Source: CAVPCZ01 sp963779225 (GTDB taxonomy: Bacteria > Bacteroidota > Ignavibacteria > UBA10030 > UBA6906). Taken from it: a stretch of DNA of 64,000 bases. The stretch lies in contig CAVZWW010000003.1 in the NCBI GenBank assembly GCA_963779225.1, positions 2,046,001 to 2,110,000 of the forward strand, in the 5' to 3' direction. Under the pieces are notes generated by a model. The model did not search any database. It was given only the letters and a program-made list of their open reading frames with translations, and was not told the origin of the DNA. The position numbers and the translations under genes are program-made. Below are positions 51,316-61,280 of this stretch, piece by piece (position 1 is the stretch's first letter; each line of letters opens with the position of its first letter).

Positions 51316-53817
51316 CTATCGGAGGATTGAGAAATATCCCACCTGTTTTCCTCCGGCAAATTCCACCACGTACACATAGAGCCCGCTGGCCACTTCGACT
51401 CCGTCCTTCGAGAAGAGATCCCACATCAAGCTTCCGGTCTCCCCATCAGGGGATTCGAAGAAGAGTCGATCGATGACCTGACCGGACACATCCAGGATGG
51501 TTATTGTGGCGCTGCGGGGAAGGTTGAAAAACATCACGCGGTGCTCATTGGGGCTTGTCCGGTTGTCCAGAACGGACAGGCGCTTATAGGGATTGGGCCG
51601 TACACCGACACGGGTAGATCCTGACGAAAGATCCGCGCGGTTGGCGACACCGGAGGTGAACAGTAGCCCTGCCCCCAGTTTCCTTTTGCCTTCCGACGTC
51701 TCCGGAAACGCCGCACTCAGGTCGGCAAACGGATATGCCCCCTGCCAGAGTCCCTCTGCGCCGTTCCGGTTGACGTTAGATGTTTCAATGGTCTCACTGG
51801 AACGAGCGTTAGTCCCGGTGTAGGAAGGGCCCAGATCATACGCTCCCTGCGTGTACGCTGCAACGGTATACCAGTATGTAAAACCGGGATCAACTGTTGA
51901 GTCTTCCCACGCATACGTCCAGCCGGGCACACTGTTGTCAAAGTATCTGGTGAGCAGTGGTTTTGGCAGTACCGCCACCAATTCATACGGACCCCACGAA
52001 TCCGGGGGTCCCTTCTTTCCCTGGGCCAGACCCAGACCGTAGGCTGCGAAGGAAGGATTGACGGGTTTGAGCAGGTAATAGGGGACCGGCCCCGCGACGG
52101 GCGAACGCCAATACTCATCCAGAGAACTCATCCCACCACCGAGCCAATCCACAGGGCTGGACGATGATACCCGATAAATTCTGTAACCGGCGAAGCCGGG
52201 GTACGCATCAGAGCGGTTTTCCCAACGAACCTTCAGGCTCCGGCTAACGGTATTCTCCACGCGCATGTCAGGGGTCGCCGGCGGTTCCGGTACGGCATAG
52301 CCATGTTCAAACGTCCACCGGGCCGCAGCGATGGCATTCTTCACTCCATCGAGTCGATACCCACCCGCCTCGGCCCACACGATGGTCATAGTCTCGCCTA
52401 CCTCGAGGGAAAATGGGCCGATCCCGCTGAACATGTCTCCATCGAAGTTATTTGCAGCAGTGAATCCCTTGAGCCATGAAGGTTCGTACGGATTGACGTC
52501 CCTCTGCTGGAGGAGTTTCCTGTCGCCATCCGGCGGAAGAGGGGTGGTACGGGGAACAAAACTCGTGGGATCATTTCTGGTCCCCCCGAGAAAGGAGTTG
52601 GGATTGGGCGAGAGGTCGAGGCTGTTGCTATCGCGCGATCTGCCGCCGTCCGCATACCAGGTTCCCATCGCGGCAGTGTGCACCAGCCGCGGGTTCGCCC
52701 GGTACCCACCTGCGCCGATCCCCAGCTTATAACCCGAGCCTGCGCTTGCGTACCAGCCGCGTTCGGATCCAATCCCGATAGAGGGGCTTCCATAGATGGT
52801 TTCTTTTTCAGGAAGGTTGGCCGGACCTTCAGAGCCCGATGAGCCCGACCGCGCCGCAATCCACGCCCAGGAACTCCAGACATCAGTGTAAAACCCCTCT
52901 TGATAGCTATTGAGGCCCATGTCGCGCAGCCCGGGGAGGCTTTCTCCCGCGAACGCCACCATCATATCCCACGGGGAGCCGGTTCTGTCGGCATCTCCCA
53001 CATAGCCGAAGCCGCGCGCCGAGCCCAATCTGCTTCCTCGCCCCCCGGCCCTGTTGAGATGGTACATCCCGAAGATTTCCCCATGTGCCAGCAATGTCAG
53101 CGCCCGAATCCGGTTCAATCCCGGACGCCCCCCCTGGAGGGAGTCGGCGATGCCGTCTGCGTTAAGATCAAGCGTCCCGGTGTTGGTAAGGGTTATTTCC
53201 ACAATGATGAAATCGTTAAAATTGTTCCAGTTGAGCGTGAACTGATGGATCCGGACTTTCACATCGACGCCAATATTCGTGGGCCAGCCGGCCTCGTAGA
53301 GTGCGTGGAGTCGCTTCGCGGGCTCAACCCAGCGGGTTTCCCGCACATAGTTGCGCGAGGGGTCGCTCGCCCCGAGGACCGTGCTCGTGTAGCATCCGAA
53401 CGCGTAGTTCGAACCGGCGGTCGGATGGCGGGCAGGATTGGGGGAACCTGCAAGCAGGGGAGGATTCCAGCTCGAATCGGGATTGAATTCTGTGAGGTAC
53501 ATCCCCTTCCCCCAGAACATTCCGTAGGGCCAGCCGCCGGGCCACATATGTGTCGGAGTACTCCACACGCGGTCGAAATTGCCAATTCTCAGGAATGTGC
53601 CAACCAGGGGGAGACCGACTTCGCTGTAATACGGTCCGGCATTCGGCGGGAGGAATGAATCCCAGAGCTCACCGGCGACCATCATGCCGGCGCCCGGCCA
53701 GGATGAGAGTTGTGTTGCGGATGGCGTTGAATTCCCGGGGTCCGCAGTCCATTGTGCAAAAAGGGGAACGTTCACAGAGGCGAGCATGATGATCGATGTG
53801 CACACCAGCGCTCTCAT
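51316..53817 (-). CDS. Large exported protein with variant T9SS sorting domain
   Basis: 833 residues. Signal peptide to ~22 (MRALVCTSIIMLASVNVPLFAQ), with GGAAGGTAG upstream of 53817. A fibronectin type III-like domain lies at ~505-680 (PPATPDMRVENTVSRSLKVRWENRSDAYPGFAGYRIYR). The C-terminal ~90 residues form a sorting domain of another flavour: VGVRPNPYKR, FFNLPRSATITILDVSGQVI, LMWDLFSKDGVEVASGLYVY, ending YFSILR. The N-terminal ~500 residues (TAGSNYAFGCYTSTVLGAS, glycine-rich) belong to no family I know. Expected at the cell surface. Confidence 0.75.
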   Translation of the reverse strand: MRALVCTSIIMLASVNVPLFAQWTADPGNSTPSATQLSSWPGAGMMVAGELWDSFLPPNAGPYYSEVGLPLVGTFLRIGNFDRVWSTPTHMWPGGWPYGMFWGKGMYLTEFNPDSSWNPPLLAGSPNPARHPTAGSNYAFGCYTSTVLGASDPSRNYVRETRWVEPAKRLHALYEAGWPTNIGVDVKVRIHQFTLNWNNFNDFIIVEITLTNTGTLDLNADGIADSLQGGRPGLNRIRALTLLAHGEIFGMYHLNRAGGRGSRLGSARGFGYVGDADRTGSPWDMMVAFAGESLPGLRDMGLNSYQEGFYTDVWSSWAWIAARSGSSGSEGPANLPEKETIYGSPSIGIGSERGWYASAGSGYKLGIGAGGYRANPRLVHTAAMGTWYADGGRSRDSNSLDLSPNPNSFLGGTRNDPTSFVPRTTPLPPDGDRKLLQQRDVNPYEPSWLKGFTAANNFDGDMFSGIGPFSLEVGETMTIVWAEAGGYRLDGVKNAIAAARWTFEHGYAVPEPPATPDMRVENTVSRSLKVRWENRSDAYPGFAGYRIYRVSSSSPVDWLGGGMSSLDEYWRSPVAGPVPYYLLKPVNPSFAAYGLGLAQGKKGPPDSWGPYELVAVLPKPLLTRYFDNSVPGWTYAWEDSTVDPGFTYWYTVAAYTQGAYDLGPSYTGTNARSSETIETSNVNRNGAEGLWQGAYPFADLSAAFPETSEGKRKLGAGLLFTSGVANRADLSSGSTRVGVRPNPYKRLSVLDNRTSPNEHRVMFFNLPRSATITILDVSGQVIDRLFFESPDGETGSLMWDLFSKDGVEVASGLYVYVVEFAGGKQVGYFSILR

Positions 53818-53879
53818 CAGATTCTACCTTCCCACGTCGACTGATCCCCGCCGGAAAACGGATACGATGTAATCTACCA

Positions 53880-56495
53880 TTATCCCGGCTTATTGTCCAA
53901 CACTATCAGGAACCCTTTTCCGGCCGGGATTGTGAGGCGGTCAAGCCCGACATTCTGCCGGCCCTCCTGAAATTCCGGAATGCCGGGCATGCTGACCCGA
54001 CACTCGGCCGGATCGAAGCCCAGGACCTTCCAGTCAATCCGGAGTGCGCACGTTATGTCCTCCTTTCCCCATCCTGCCACGGCAATGATACTCTGCGTGC
54101 TTCCCCGGTACAGTGTTGCCTTCACCATGTCGTTTCCCGTTTTCACGGGGTTCTGATCGTCCCAATACCCCACCATAGTCTTCGATTGGATGTTGTATGC
54201 ATCCCAGAATTTCCAGAGATGTGCTGGATTTCCGGCCCACCCCGGCCGGTTTGTGATGCCATACAGCATGCCTCTCCAGAGGTTGCCCCCTTCGTTTAAC
54301 ATCTGGCCTGTAAGGCCGTATGGTATGCCGGACACTTCTATCAGCCAGTGATCCGGCAACCGGTTGTAGTCCCTCATCTCGCCGATCCAGACGAGATCGA
54401 AATACGGAAGGAGGTCCATGTACAGGTTCAGACAGTTTGTGAAACCTGCCATGGCATTGAAGTGATTCCAGCTATGGAAATCGATCCTGCCCTGCGGACG
54501 GTAGTGGTCGATCAGTTTCCGTGCTCTTCGCACTGTCTCGCGGTCCAGCGCCGAATCATCGATATATACTCCATCGATGTTGAGATGTGCCAGCATCCAA
54601 TCGAGCCCGCCGATATAGAAGTTGTTCAATCTGCTGTCCGGGGTCGTGATCACTGCGAGATCGAGTTCACCTTTGAACGGACCTTCGGCAATCGTATTGA
54701 GCCAGGCCGGTATGTAGTGCTCTTTGACATTCTTCTTGAGCCACTCGTCCGGGCCCCTGGGGTTGATGATAGTTGTGCACGCACTGGCAGGTCCGGGGAA
54801 GATGATTTCTCCGTTCAGACTGCGGAATGCCCAGAATTCCGGCAGGTTCTTGGTCAGTTCACGGGTCGTATAATAGAGCTTCAGCCGTTTATGTGCGCGG
54901 TGTGCGCTGTCGACTAGCCGGCGCAGCGCGGGGACATTCTCGTCCAGATAGGGATAGTTGATGAACGGATAGATGTCTTCCGCGTGATGAATGTTGATGA
55001 TGTTCGCACCGACACTGTCAGCCATCGCTATCTTCCGGAGCGAATTCGTCCCTCCGCCGTGGAAGTACCTGTCTCCCCATCGTGCTGCCGTATCGATAGT
55101 ACGGAAAGGAGTCACCAGCATCTCAAAATCAAAATGCAGATCGCGGCCGGCGACAAGTTCCCTGGCTCCGGAGAATGCGTTCACACTCGTGAGGGCTCCG
55201 GAATCGCTGATGCTGACTCCGCCAGCCCCGCCATTGCCCCATGACGGCGGCATATGCAAGGGACCGTATGCGTAGTACAGATTGATCAGCGGCCGCACGT
55301 AATTTTCCGCTTTCCACTTGAAGCGCAACCCGCCGTTCACATCACCGATCCAGAGCATATCCTGATTTCGTGTGGTATCCCAATGCCACTCCCACCGGCC
55401 CGCGCGAAGCCCCCCTTCGTGATTCAGACCCATCATGTAAGAGGTGCAGGTCCTGTTCATCGGAATGCTGAGGCGGACGTCGTGGATCTTCAGCGATTTC
55501 CTGGGTTTCAGCGTGAGGGTGTAGTCAAGAAAGCCGTCGAACTCCATGCGTCCCTCACAGAGCAGATCACACTCCGCGCTTGTGCTTAATACCTCCCAGG
55601 AAACAGTGGAAGGTGTCTGTGTCATGAACCGGAGCGGCCCGGGAGCAAGGCGGATCAGCGACCCATCATCTTTCTGTATGAGGAACTGAAACTCATCTTT
55701 CAGAAGCTGCTTCCCCTTCTTCAGGAGAAACTGGTTGGATGGCTCGAAGAAGGACGTGATTGCCGAAGGGAGTCCCGTCCGGCCGATCGCAACCGTGCGA
55801 CCAAGGATCTGTATAGAGTTGTCTTCACGCCGGATCGGTTCAAAACCTCTTGTCACCTTTTCGTCAAAACCCAAGGTCGTATTCAGCCACGCCAGACGGG
55901 AGAGGCTCCTGCCCCTGTCGAAGCCGCTGTTCTTCACCGGTTCACCGGCAACACGCAGAACGACTTCCACCACCTGGTCCCTGGCGTCGTAAGCGCTCAC
56001 CGTGACGGCTGTGCGATAGGTACCTCTGGCATTCTCCGGAAGGTCTACTCCGAACCAGAGGGGTTGGATTCGGCCTGCGGGGACGCGAAGAACTTGCTTG
56101 AATGCGTTGCCGCGAAAATCAATGCCCGAGGTATTGAAGCAGGTCATCGCGGATCCGGGGAGGGACGGAGTGCCCGAAATCTCGGACCATCGGACAGAAA
56201 GGCCATCGATGGTCCTCATGTGTGCCAGCACGCCAATCTGGAAAACGAAGTACTCGCCGGGTTGCGCCGTGGCGGCGAAATGATGAAGACCGTCTATTGT
56301 ACGTGATATCCACCCCTCTGGTAGCTCATCCAGCAGCCTGATGGGGCGCTCCCGGGTCTCAGGAAAGGTGAGGAAATCAGCATCCGGCTGGAGTCTGGTG
56401 GAAGCACCGATTGCTCCAGGGTCGATCTGGGCATTGGACAGAACAGCCGAATTCAACAAGAACATGATCAGGAGAGTGAAAGGTTGCGGCTTCAT
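53880..56495 (-). CDS. Exported glycoside-hydrolase-like protein (GH123/DUF6067-like)
   Basis: 871 residues. AAGGAG precedes the start at 56495; signal peptide to ~22 (LLIMFLLNSAVLSNA). The N-terminal half is beta-rich (RIQPLWFGVDLPENARGTYRTAVTVSA), a two-domain beta-sandwich. The C-terminal half reads as a TIM barrel: LKLYYTTRELTKNLPEFWAFR, LDWMLAHLNIDGVYIDDSALD, GRIDFHSWNHFNAMAGF and YFDLVWIGEMRDYNR. The layout matches DUF6067/GH123-type proteins. DGVYIDDSA may hold catalytic acids. Substrate unknown, probably a polysaccharide or glycan. It is divergent from the DUF5107 gene. Confidence 0.6.
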   Translation of the reverse strand: MKPQPFTLLIMFLLNSAVLSNAQIDPGAIGASTRLQPDADFLTFPETRERPIRLLDELPEGWISRTIDGLHHFAATAQPGEYFVFQIGVLAHMRTIDGLSVRWSEISGTPSLPGSAMTCFNTSGIDFRGNAFKQVLRVPAGRIQPLWFGVDLPENARGTYRTAVTVSAYDARDQVVEVVLRVAGEPVKNSGFDRGRSLSRLAWLNTTLGFDEKVTRGFEPIRREDNSIQILGRTVAIGRTGLPSAITSFFEPSNQFLLKKGKQLLKDEFQFLIQKDDGSLIRLAPGPLRFMTQTPSTVSWEVLSTSAECDLLCEGRMEFDGFLDYTLTLKPRKSLKIHDVRLSIPMNRTCTSYMMGLNHEGGLRAGRWEWHWDTTRNQDMLWIGDVNGGLRFKWKAENYVRPLINLYYAYGPLHMPPSWGNGGAGGVSISDSGALTSVNAFSGARELVAGRDLHFDFEMLVTPFRTIDTAARWGDRYFHGGGTNSLRKIAMADSVGANIINIHHAEDIYPFINYPYLDENVPALRRLVDSAHRAHKRLKLYYTTRELTKNLPEFWAFRSLNGEIIFPGPASACTTIINPRGPDEWLKKNVKEHYIPAWLNTIAEGPFKGELDLAVITTPDSRLNNFYIGGLDWMLAHLNIDGVYIDDSALDRETVRRARKLIDHYRPQGRIDFHSWNHFNAMAGFTNCLNLYMDLLPYFDLVWIGEMRDYNRLPDHWLIEVSGIPYGLTGQMLNEGGNLWRGMLYGITNRPGWAGNPAHLWKFWDAYNIQSKTMVGYWDDQNPVKTGNDMVKATLYRGSTQSIIAVAGWGKEDITCALRIDWKVLGFDPAECRVSMPGIPEFQEGRQNVGLDRLTIPAGKGFLIVLDNKPG

Positions 56496-56634
56496 CGTAC
56501 AAGCTCCTTAGCCTGGAGAGCTCGGTGGTGATATGGTCTGATGCGGCCCCCGCCTCAAGAGTACTGCTTATCAACGGGATAGTCAAGAACGGGGCCCCCG
56601 GTACAGCCAGGGACCGTCGAAACCCGCCCTTTCG

Positions 56635-56651
56635 GGAATAGAGAATATTCC
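56635..56651. promoter_or_regulatory. Operator-like dyad between divergent genes
   Basis: GGAATA and TATTCC flank a 5-base spacer (GAGAA) in the 245-base region between the genes at 53880-56495 (minus) and 56741 (plus). It may bind a dimeric regulator of both. Only the symmetry supports it. Confidence 0.35.
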
Positions 56652-56740
56652 GTATGATATGTCTTCCACGTCCTCAGAATCCATCTTGCCCCGGCGGTGG
56701 TTGGGCGGCGCAGGTCAAGGCACATTCCGGAAGGTGATCA

Positions 56741-59700
56741 ATGTTCTCACATCCGTTCCCCCGTAGTTTCCATCTCGTACCGCTGATTTGCGCGACGATT
56801 GCACTTGCATTTTCCGTTCATGCGCAATCTCAAGACGCAACCATTGCAGAGTCAGTCCGGACATTCCGGACTTATCCGTTCTCTGATCCGGATCCGGTCG
56901 CGCGCATGGGGAATATCTACCCATATTTCCGCTTTCAGGGATACACGACTACTCCGGTTGACCGATCCTGGAACATCGTAACCCTGGAAAATCGTTGGAT
57001 TCGCGTGCTTATTGCGCCGGAGATCGGGGGGAAGATACTCGGGGCGTTCGAGAAGTCCACAGGCAGAGCGTTTGTCTATTTCAACCGGGTGATAAAGTTC
57101 CGTGAAATCGCAATGCGCGGGCCGTGGACGTCCGGAGGGATCGAGTTCAATTTCGGCGATATCGGTCATGCGCCCACAACGTCGAACCCGGTGGACTACG
57201 TGACACGCACAAATTCCGACGGCAGTGTGAGCTGTATCGTTGGAGCACTGGACCTTCCCTCGCGTACGGAGTGGCGCGTGGAAATCCGGCTGCCCCCCGA
57301 CAAAGCCATGTTTGAGACGCGGTCGTTCTGGTATAATCCCACTCCGATCTCCACGTCGTTGTATCACTGGATGAATGCGGCTGCCGATGCCGATTCAACG
57401 CTGCAGGTGGTCTATCCGGGGACGGCGTACATCGGCCATGCGGGGGAAGTCTCACCGTGGCCGGTTGACCGCAAAGGCCGGGATCTCAGCTGGTATCGCA
57501 ACAACGCATTCGGGTCGTACAAATCGTACCATGTCCTGGGTTCCTACACCGACTACTTTGGTGCGCGATGGAATGATTTCGGTGTCATTCACTGGTCCCG
57601 CTACACCGACAAGCCGGGGAAGAAACTCTGGATCTGGGGGCTTTCGCGCGAAGGCGAAATCTGGAAAGGACTCCTGACCGACTCCGCGCTGGGCAACACG
57701 CAATACGTCGAGCTTCAATCAGGGCTGCATTTCAATCAGGCGGTGATGCAGAGCAGCAGGACGCCGTTCAAACACATGGCATTTCTACCGCAGACATCGG
57801 AGGCATTCACCGAGGCATGGTTGCCGTTTCGTGGTCTCGGAGGTGTCACCCGTGCCACACCTGACGGCGTACTTGATGTACGCCGGGCAGCCGGCAGGCT
57901 CTCCTTCGGTTTCTGCCCTACCGGAAAGTTCAGAGGGGATATATCGGTCGTCGTCGCAGGCAAGACGGAGTACATGTGTGCGGTGGAACTCGAACCGTTG
58001 CAGGCATTTCACGATTCGCTCGGATTCCCCGGACCGAGCGATCCCTTTGAGATTCGCATAGGCGGACTGCTGCGCTATCGTAGCTCGGACGATGAACTGC
58101 ACTCGCTCGAGCGCCCGCTCGAAAGTGTGTCGGCGTTCAACTGGAAGTCCGCCTACGGATTGGTGGTCGACGCGAGGGAACGCGTCCGCCAGCGGGATCC
58201 GGAAGGCGCGCTCGCGGCCTATTGCGCTGCCCTGAAGGAGGACGCGACTCTCCTCCCCGCCCTCGCCGGGGCGGCGGAACTCTCCATCCGGAATATGGAG
58301 TTCGATTCCGCTCTGGCTTACGTGAAACGCGGCCTTTCATTTGATGCCTACGATCCGGAAATCAATTATCTCTACGGCCTTGTACAGCGGCATCGCAAAC
58401 GTCCATTCGATGCACGGGATGGATTTGGCATCGCTTCCCGTTCAGCGACGTATCGGACCGCCGCGTGCCTCCAACTGGCAGAGATGGCGTTCGTTGACAG
58501 TCAATGGGCCGATGCCGGGGACTTCGCATTGCGTGCCTCCGAAGCAGATGCCCGGAACGTGCCGTCGATGCAGGTCCTGGCTGTTCTCGCCCGAACCGTG
58601 GGAGATTCATTGGCGGCGGAGGCACACCTGCAGCACATCCTGACTCTGGATCCACTGAACCATTTCGTAAGATTTGAAAAGTACAGGCTTGCACCGACCG
58701 AAGTCAATCGCGTTGCCTTTACGGGGATGATTCGTAATGAACTGCCGCACGAGTCGTTCCTGGAACTCGCGGCGTTGTATCAGCGCCTGGGTCTGGCTGA
58801 AGATGCAGAGATTGTTCTTTCGCTGGCTCCAGGCCACCCGATGATAGATTTCTGGCGCGCATATGCAGCTGCGAAAGCCGGCAGAGACGGTGAAAGCCGG
58901 CAGCACCTCGATCGTGCGCTTGCGGCGAGTCCGTCGCTCACGTTTCCCCACCGGCAGGAAGATTGCGCTGTTCTCCTCTGGGCGAACGAACGCGTTCCCC
59001 ACTGGAAAACCTCCTATTATCTCGCTCTGTTGTCCTGGAGTCTCGGGCGAGCACCTGAGGCCGAGGCGTTTTTTGCGGCCTGCGGCGACGTGCCGGACTT
59101 TGCGCCCTTCTACATCACCCGTGCCGGCTTCCGAGCTGCGGATTCACAACGCGCTCTTGCAGACTACAAACGCGCCCTCGCAGTGGGCCCGGAGGAATGG
59201 CGCACGTACAATGCCCTGGTGACGTTCCTTAATGGTCGCGCACGGTATCGGGAAGCTCTCCAGGTCAGTACGCAAGCGGTGGAACGTTTTCCGCATTCGT
59301 ACGTGCTGAAGTTTCTCCATGCGCGAACGCTGCTCTTCAATGAAAAGTACCATGAAAGCCACGCGCTTCTTGATACTCTGGCGATCCTTCCCTTTGAAGG
59401 TGCTCGCTACGGCCGGGATGCTTACCGGGAGGCGTCTCTGAAGAGCGCACTGGACACCCTCCGCCGGGATCACCAGGCAGCGGCGCTCGCGCTTGTTGCA
59501 CAGGCGCGGACATGGCCCGAGCGTCTGGGAGCCGGCAAACCCTACGCGGCTGACAGCCGCCTGGAGGATTTTCTAGAATCCCGGATCCGCCTTCAACAGG
59601 GTGATCGGCAGTCTTCGGCGCGATTGCTTGCCTCTGTGAACGCCTACACGGCAGGTCACGCTGCGACAAACAGCGCACAGCACCTTATCGGCGCGCTCGC

Positions 59701-59926
59701 TTTGCGTGAAACGGGAAGGGATGCAGATGCGCTGGGTTTGCTCCTGGGATGGAACAAGCGCAATCCGGAAAACGATTTTGCGAAGTGGGCTCTTGCGATG
59801 TTCCAGAAACGTCACGTTCAGGCAGAATCGATCTTTCGCGGGATACAGGACACGATGCTGAACAGGTCGACGGGAGATCAGGAGTCTCTCCTCGTGGCCG
59901 ACGTGGTAAAAGCGATGCGGTGGTGA
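56741..59926 (+). CDS. Exported DUF5107-TPR protein
   Basis: 1,061 residues; TTCCGGAAGGTGATCA precedes ATG 56741. Signal peptide to ~30 (LVPLICATIALAFSVHA). Residues ~60-370 match the DUF5107 pattern: NRWIRVLIAPEIGGKILGAFEKSTGRAFVYFN, MRGPWTSGGIEFNFGDIGHA, TSLYHWMNAAADA and NDFGVIHWSRY. The rest is a tetratricopeptide superhelix with many AAYCAALKED / LRASEADARNVPSMQ-type repeats. DUF5107 has a galactose-mutarotase-like beta-sandwich and is linked to sugar-binding or glycoside hydrolysis. Paired divergently with a GH-like gene, it may serve glycan use. Confidence 0.8.
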   Translation: MFSHPFPRSFHLVPLICATIALAFSVHAQSQDATIAESVRTFRTYPFSDPDPVARMGNIYPYFRFQGYTTTPVDRSWNIVTLENRWIRVLIAPEIGGKILGAFEKSTGRAFVYFNRVIKFREIAMRGPWTSGGIEFNFGDIGHAPTTSNPVDYVTRTNSDGSVSCIVGALDLPSRTEWRVEIRLPPDKAMFETRSFWYNPTPISTSLYHWMNAAADADSTLQVVYPGTAYIGHAGEVSPWPVDRKGRDLSWYRNNAFGSYKSYHVLGSYTDYFGARWNDFGVIHWSRYTDKPGKKLWIWGLSREGEIWKGLLTDSALGNTQYVELQSGLHFNQAVMQSSRTPFKHMAFLPQTSEAFTEAWLPFRGLGGVTRATPDGVLDVRRAAGRLSFGFCPTGKFRGDISVVVAGKTEYMCAVELEPLQAFHDSLGFPGPSDPFEIRIGGLLRYRSSDDELHSLERPLESVSAFNWKSAYGLVVDARERVRQRDPEGALAAYCAALKEDATLLPALAGAAELSIRNMEFDSALAYVKRGLSFDAYDPEINYLYGLVQRHRKRPFDARDGFGIASRSATYRTAACLQLAEMAFVDSQWADAGDFALRASEADARNVPSMQVLAVLARTVGDSLAAEAHLQHILTLDPLNHFVRFEKYRLAPTEVNRVAFTGMIRNELPHESFLELAALYQRLGLAEDAEIVLSLAPGHPMIDFWRAYAAAKAGRDGESRQHLDRALAASPSLTFPHRQEDCAVLLWANERVPHWKTSYYLALLSWSLGRAPEAEAFFAACGDVPDFAPFYITRAGFRAADSQRALADYKRALAVGPEEWRTYNALVTFLNGRARYREALQVSTQAVERFPHSYVLKFLHARTLLFNEKYHESHALLDTLAILPFEGARYGRDAYREASLKSALDTLRRDHQAAALALVAQARTWPERLGAGKPYAADSRLEDFLESRIRLQQGDRQSSARLLASVNAYTAGHAATNSAQHLIGALALRETGRDADALGLLLGWNKRNPENDFAKWALAMFQKRHVQAESIFRGIQDTMLNRSTGDQESLLVADVVKAMRW

Positions 59927-60061
59927 AGTGATGGTCCCCCTGATTCCCAGGCTTTTCACTCATCTCCAGACGGCCATCGGCAATGGCGGCCCTGCCGGCT
60001 ATGCTGCGAGAGTGGTGCTCGCGATAGGGTGCACCACGAGGAACAAACAGCGGAGTGTCCT

Positions 60062-60373
60062 ATGGTCAAGTGTCTGCAATGCGGTGCAGAATTTCCTCCG
60101 GCACAAGATGCGAGGTGTGCCGCATCGATTTCCGGCGGTATCGTGGGGGACGAATATACCGAGTCGTACTTTTTTTGCGATCCCTGCGGGGTCTACACGG
60201 TGGAAGTGTACTATGAGCCGTTCCTGGGAGATGAAAAGGTCACGTATAAGGGCCCGATTCCGCGCAGCGAAGGAGAGGCCGCAGTCCGTCTGATCAAGCA
60301 GTGCACAGAACCGTGGAACAAGAAGTGCCGATGTCCGGCGCATATCACGTTCTTCAATGGCGCGCTGGACTAA
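60062..60373 (+). CDS. Small cysteine-rich hypothetical protein
   Basis: 103 residues from ATG 60062, with CGGAG upstream. A zinc ribbon-like MVKCLQCGAEFPPAQDARC is followed by FFCDPCGVYTVEVYYEPFLG and later CTEPWNKKCRCPAHITFF. Four CxxC-type pairs suggest bound zinc. No family recognised. Probably cytoplasmic. Confidence 0.6.
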   Translation: MVKCLQCGAEFPPAQDARCAASISGGIVGDEYTESYFFCDPCGVYTVEVYYEPFLGDEKVTYKGPIPRSEGEAAVRLIKQCTEPWNKKCRCPAHITFFNGALD

Positions 60374-60419
60374 CTCGATTCGGCGTGGAAGAGGTCCCCG
60401 AAGGAGGGGAACAGCTGGG

Positions 60420-61043
60420 CTATTTCCGCAACGCGGCGGCGAACGCGGCCGCTCCGAGAGCGACACCCGCCCCGAACAGGAGCCAGTTGAAGTGTGCCGG
60501 CGCCTGCTGATGCATCGCTGCATCGGCACTCGCCAGAAAAGAGAAGAGAATCACCATTCCGCCCAGCGTGATGAGGATCCAGAGGGAATGTGCGATGGAG
60601 ACAGGTCTCCCGACTGATTCACGGCGGAACACAACGAGGGCAGCGGCGATCAGGCACAGGGAAACGAGTAGGGGGGCAAGGACCGGTCCGACCCATGGAA
60701 GCGGGATGAGAAACAGAATGTCTTCGGTCAAAAGGGAAGCCGGCCAATCCAGGGTGATCTTCAGAAACAGATAGTATCCGACATCCCAGACGCCGAATGC
60801 AAAGGAGAAATACGAGAATCGTAAGAGAAATCTCCTTCCGGCCAGCCATCCGACGGCTGCCAGCATGATGATGGTTGCCACCTCCCGGGCCAATTCCACA
60901 AGCAGGATATTTTCCGGAATGACGGCAAGGGGGAACGAAAAACCGGCGGGATAGAAATGGAGGCGGAGATACACGACGACGGCCGCTTCCAGAAAACCCA
61001 TGGCGACTGCGAACGCGGTGACGACGAAGAGCGTCCTTTTCAC
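60420..61043 (-). CDS. Multi-pass membrane protein of unknown function
   Basis: 207 residues from GTG 61043, which has GAGGAG six bases upstream; a longer frame begins at 61082 without such a site. Seven or so hydrophobic segments, for example LFVVTAFAVAMGFLEAAVVV, EVATIIMLAAVGWLAGR, FAFGVWDVGYYLFLKITLDW and WLLFGAGVALGAAAFAAAL. GVWDVGYY is a conserved-looking loop. No transporter family is clear. Confidence 0.65.
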   Translation of the reverse strand: MKRTLFVVTAFAVAMGFLEAAVVVYLRLHFYPAGFSFPLAVIPENILLVELAREVATIIMLAAVGWLAGRRFLLRFSYFSFAFGVWDVGYYLFLKITLDWPASLLTEDILFLIPLPWVGPVLAPLLVSLCLIAAALVVFRRESVGRPVSIAHSLWILITLGGMVILFSFLASADAAMHQQAPAHFNWLLFGAGVALGAAAFAAALRK

Positions 61044-61280
61044 GTCGGTCTCCTCATTCCGTGAAGTCACATATTGGCACATTCCTTCGGCAGGGCACCA
61101 CGCTGAGGTCCACTATTCTCCGGGCCTCGTGTCCAATGTATTCCGCCTGAATCTCAAGGTCAAGAGAATTCTCCGGAGGTCAACAGCGGGGCCATGGATT
61201 TCTCTGATTTTTTCTGTAAATTGCAGATGTTGCTCTTGCCTTTGTCGATGTTCCTTCACGGCCTACCCGAAAGCACGGCG

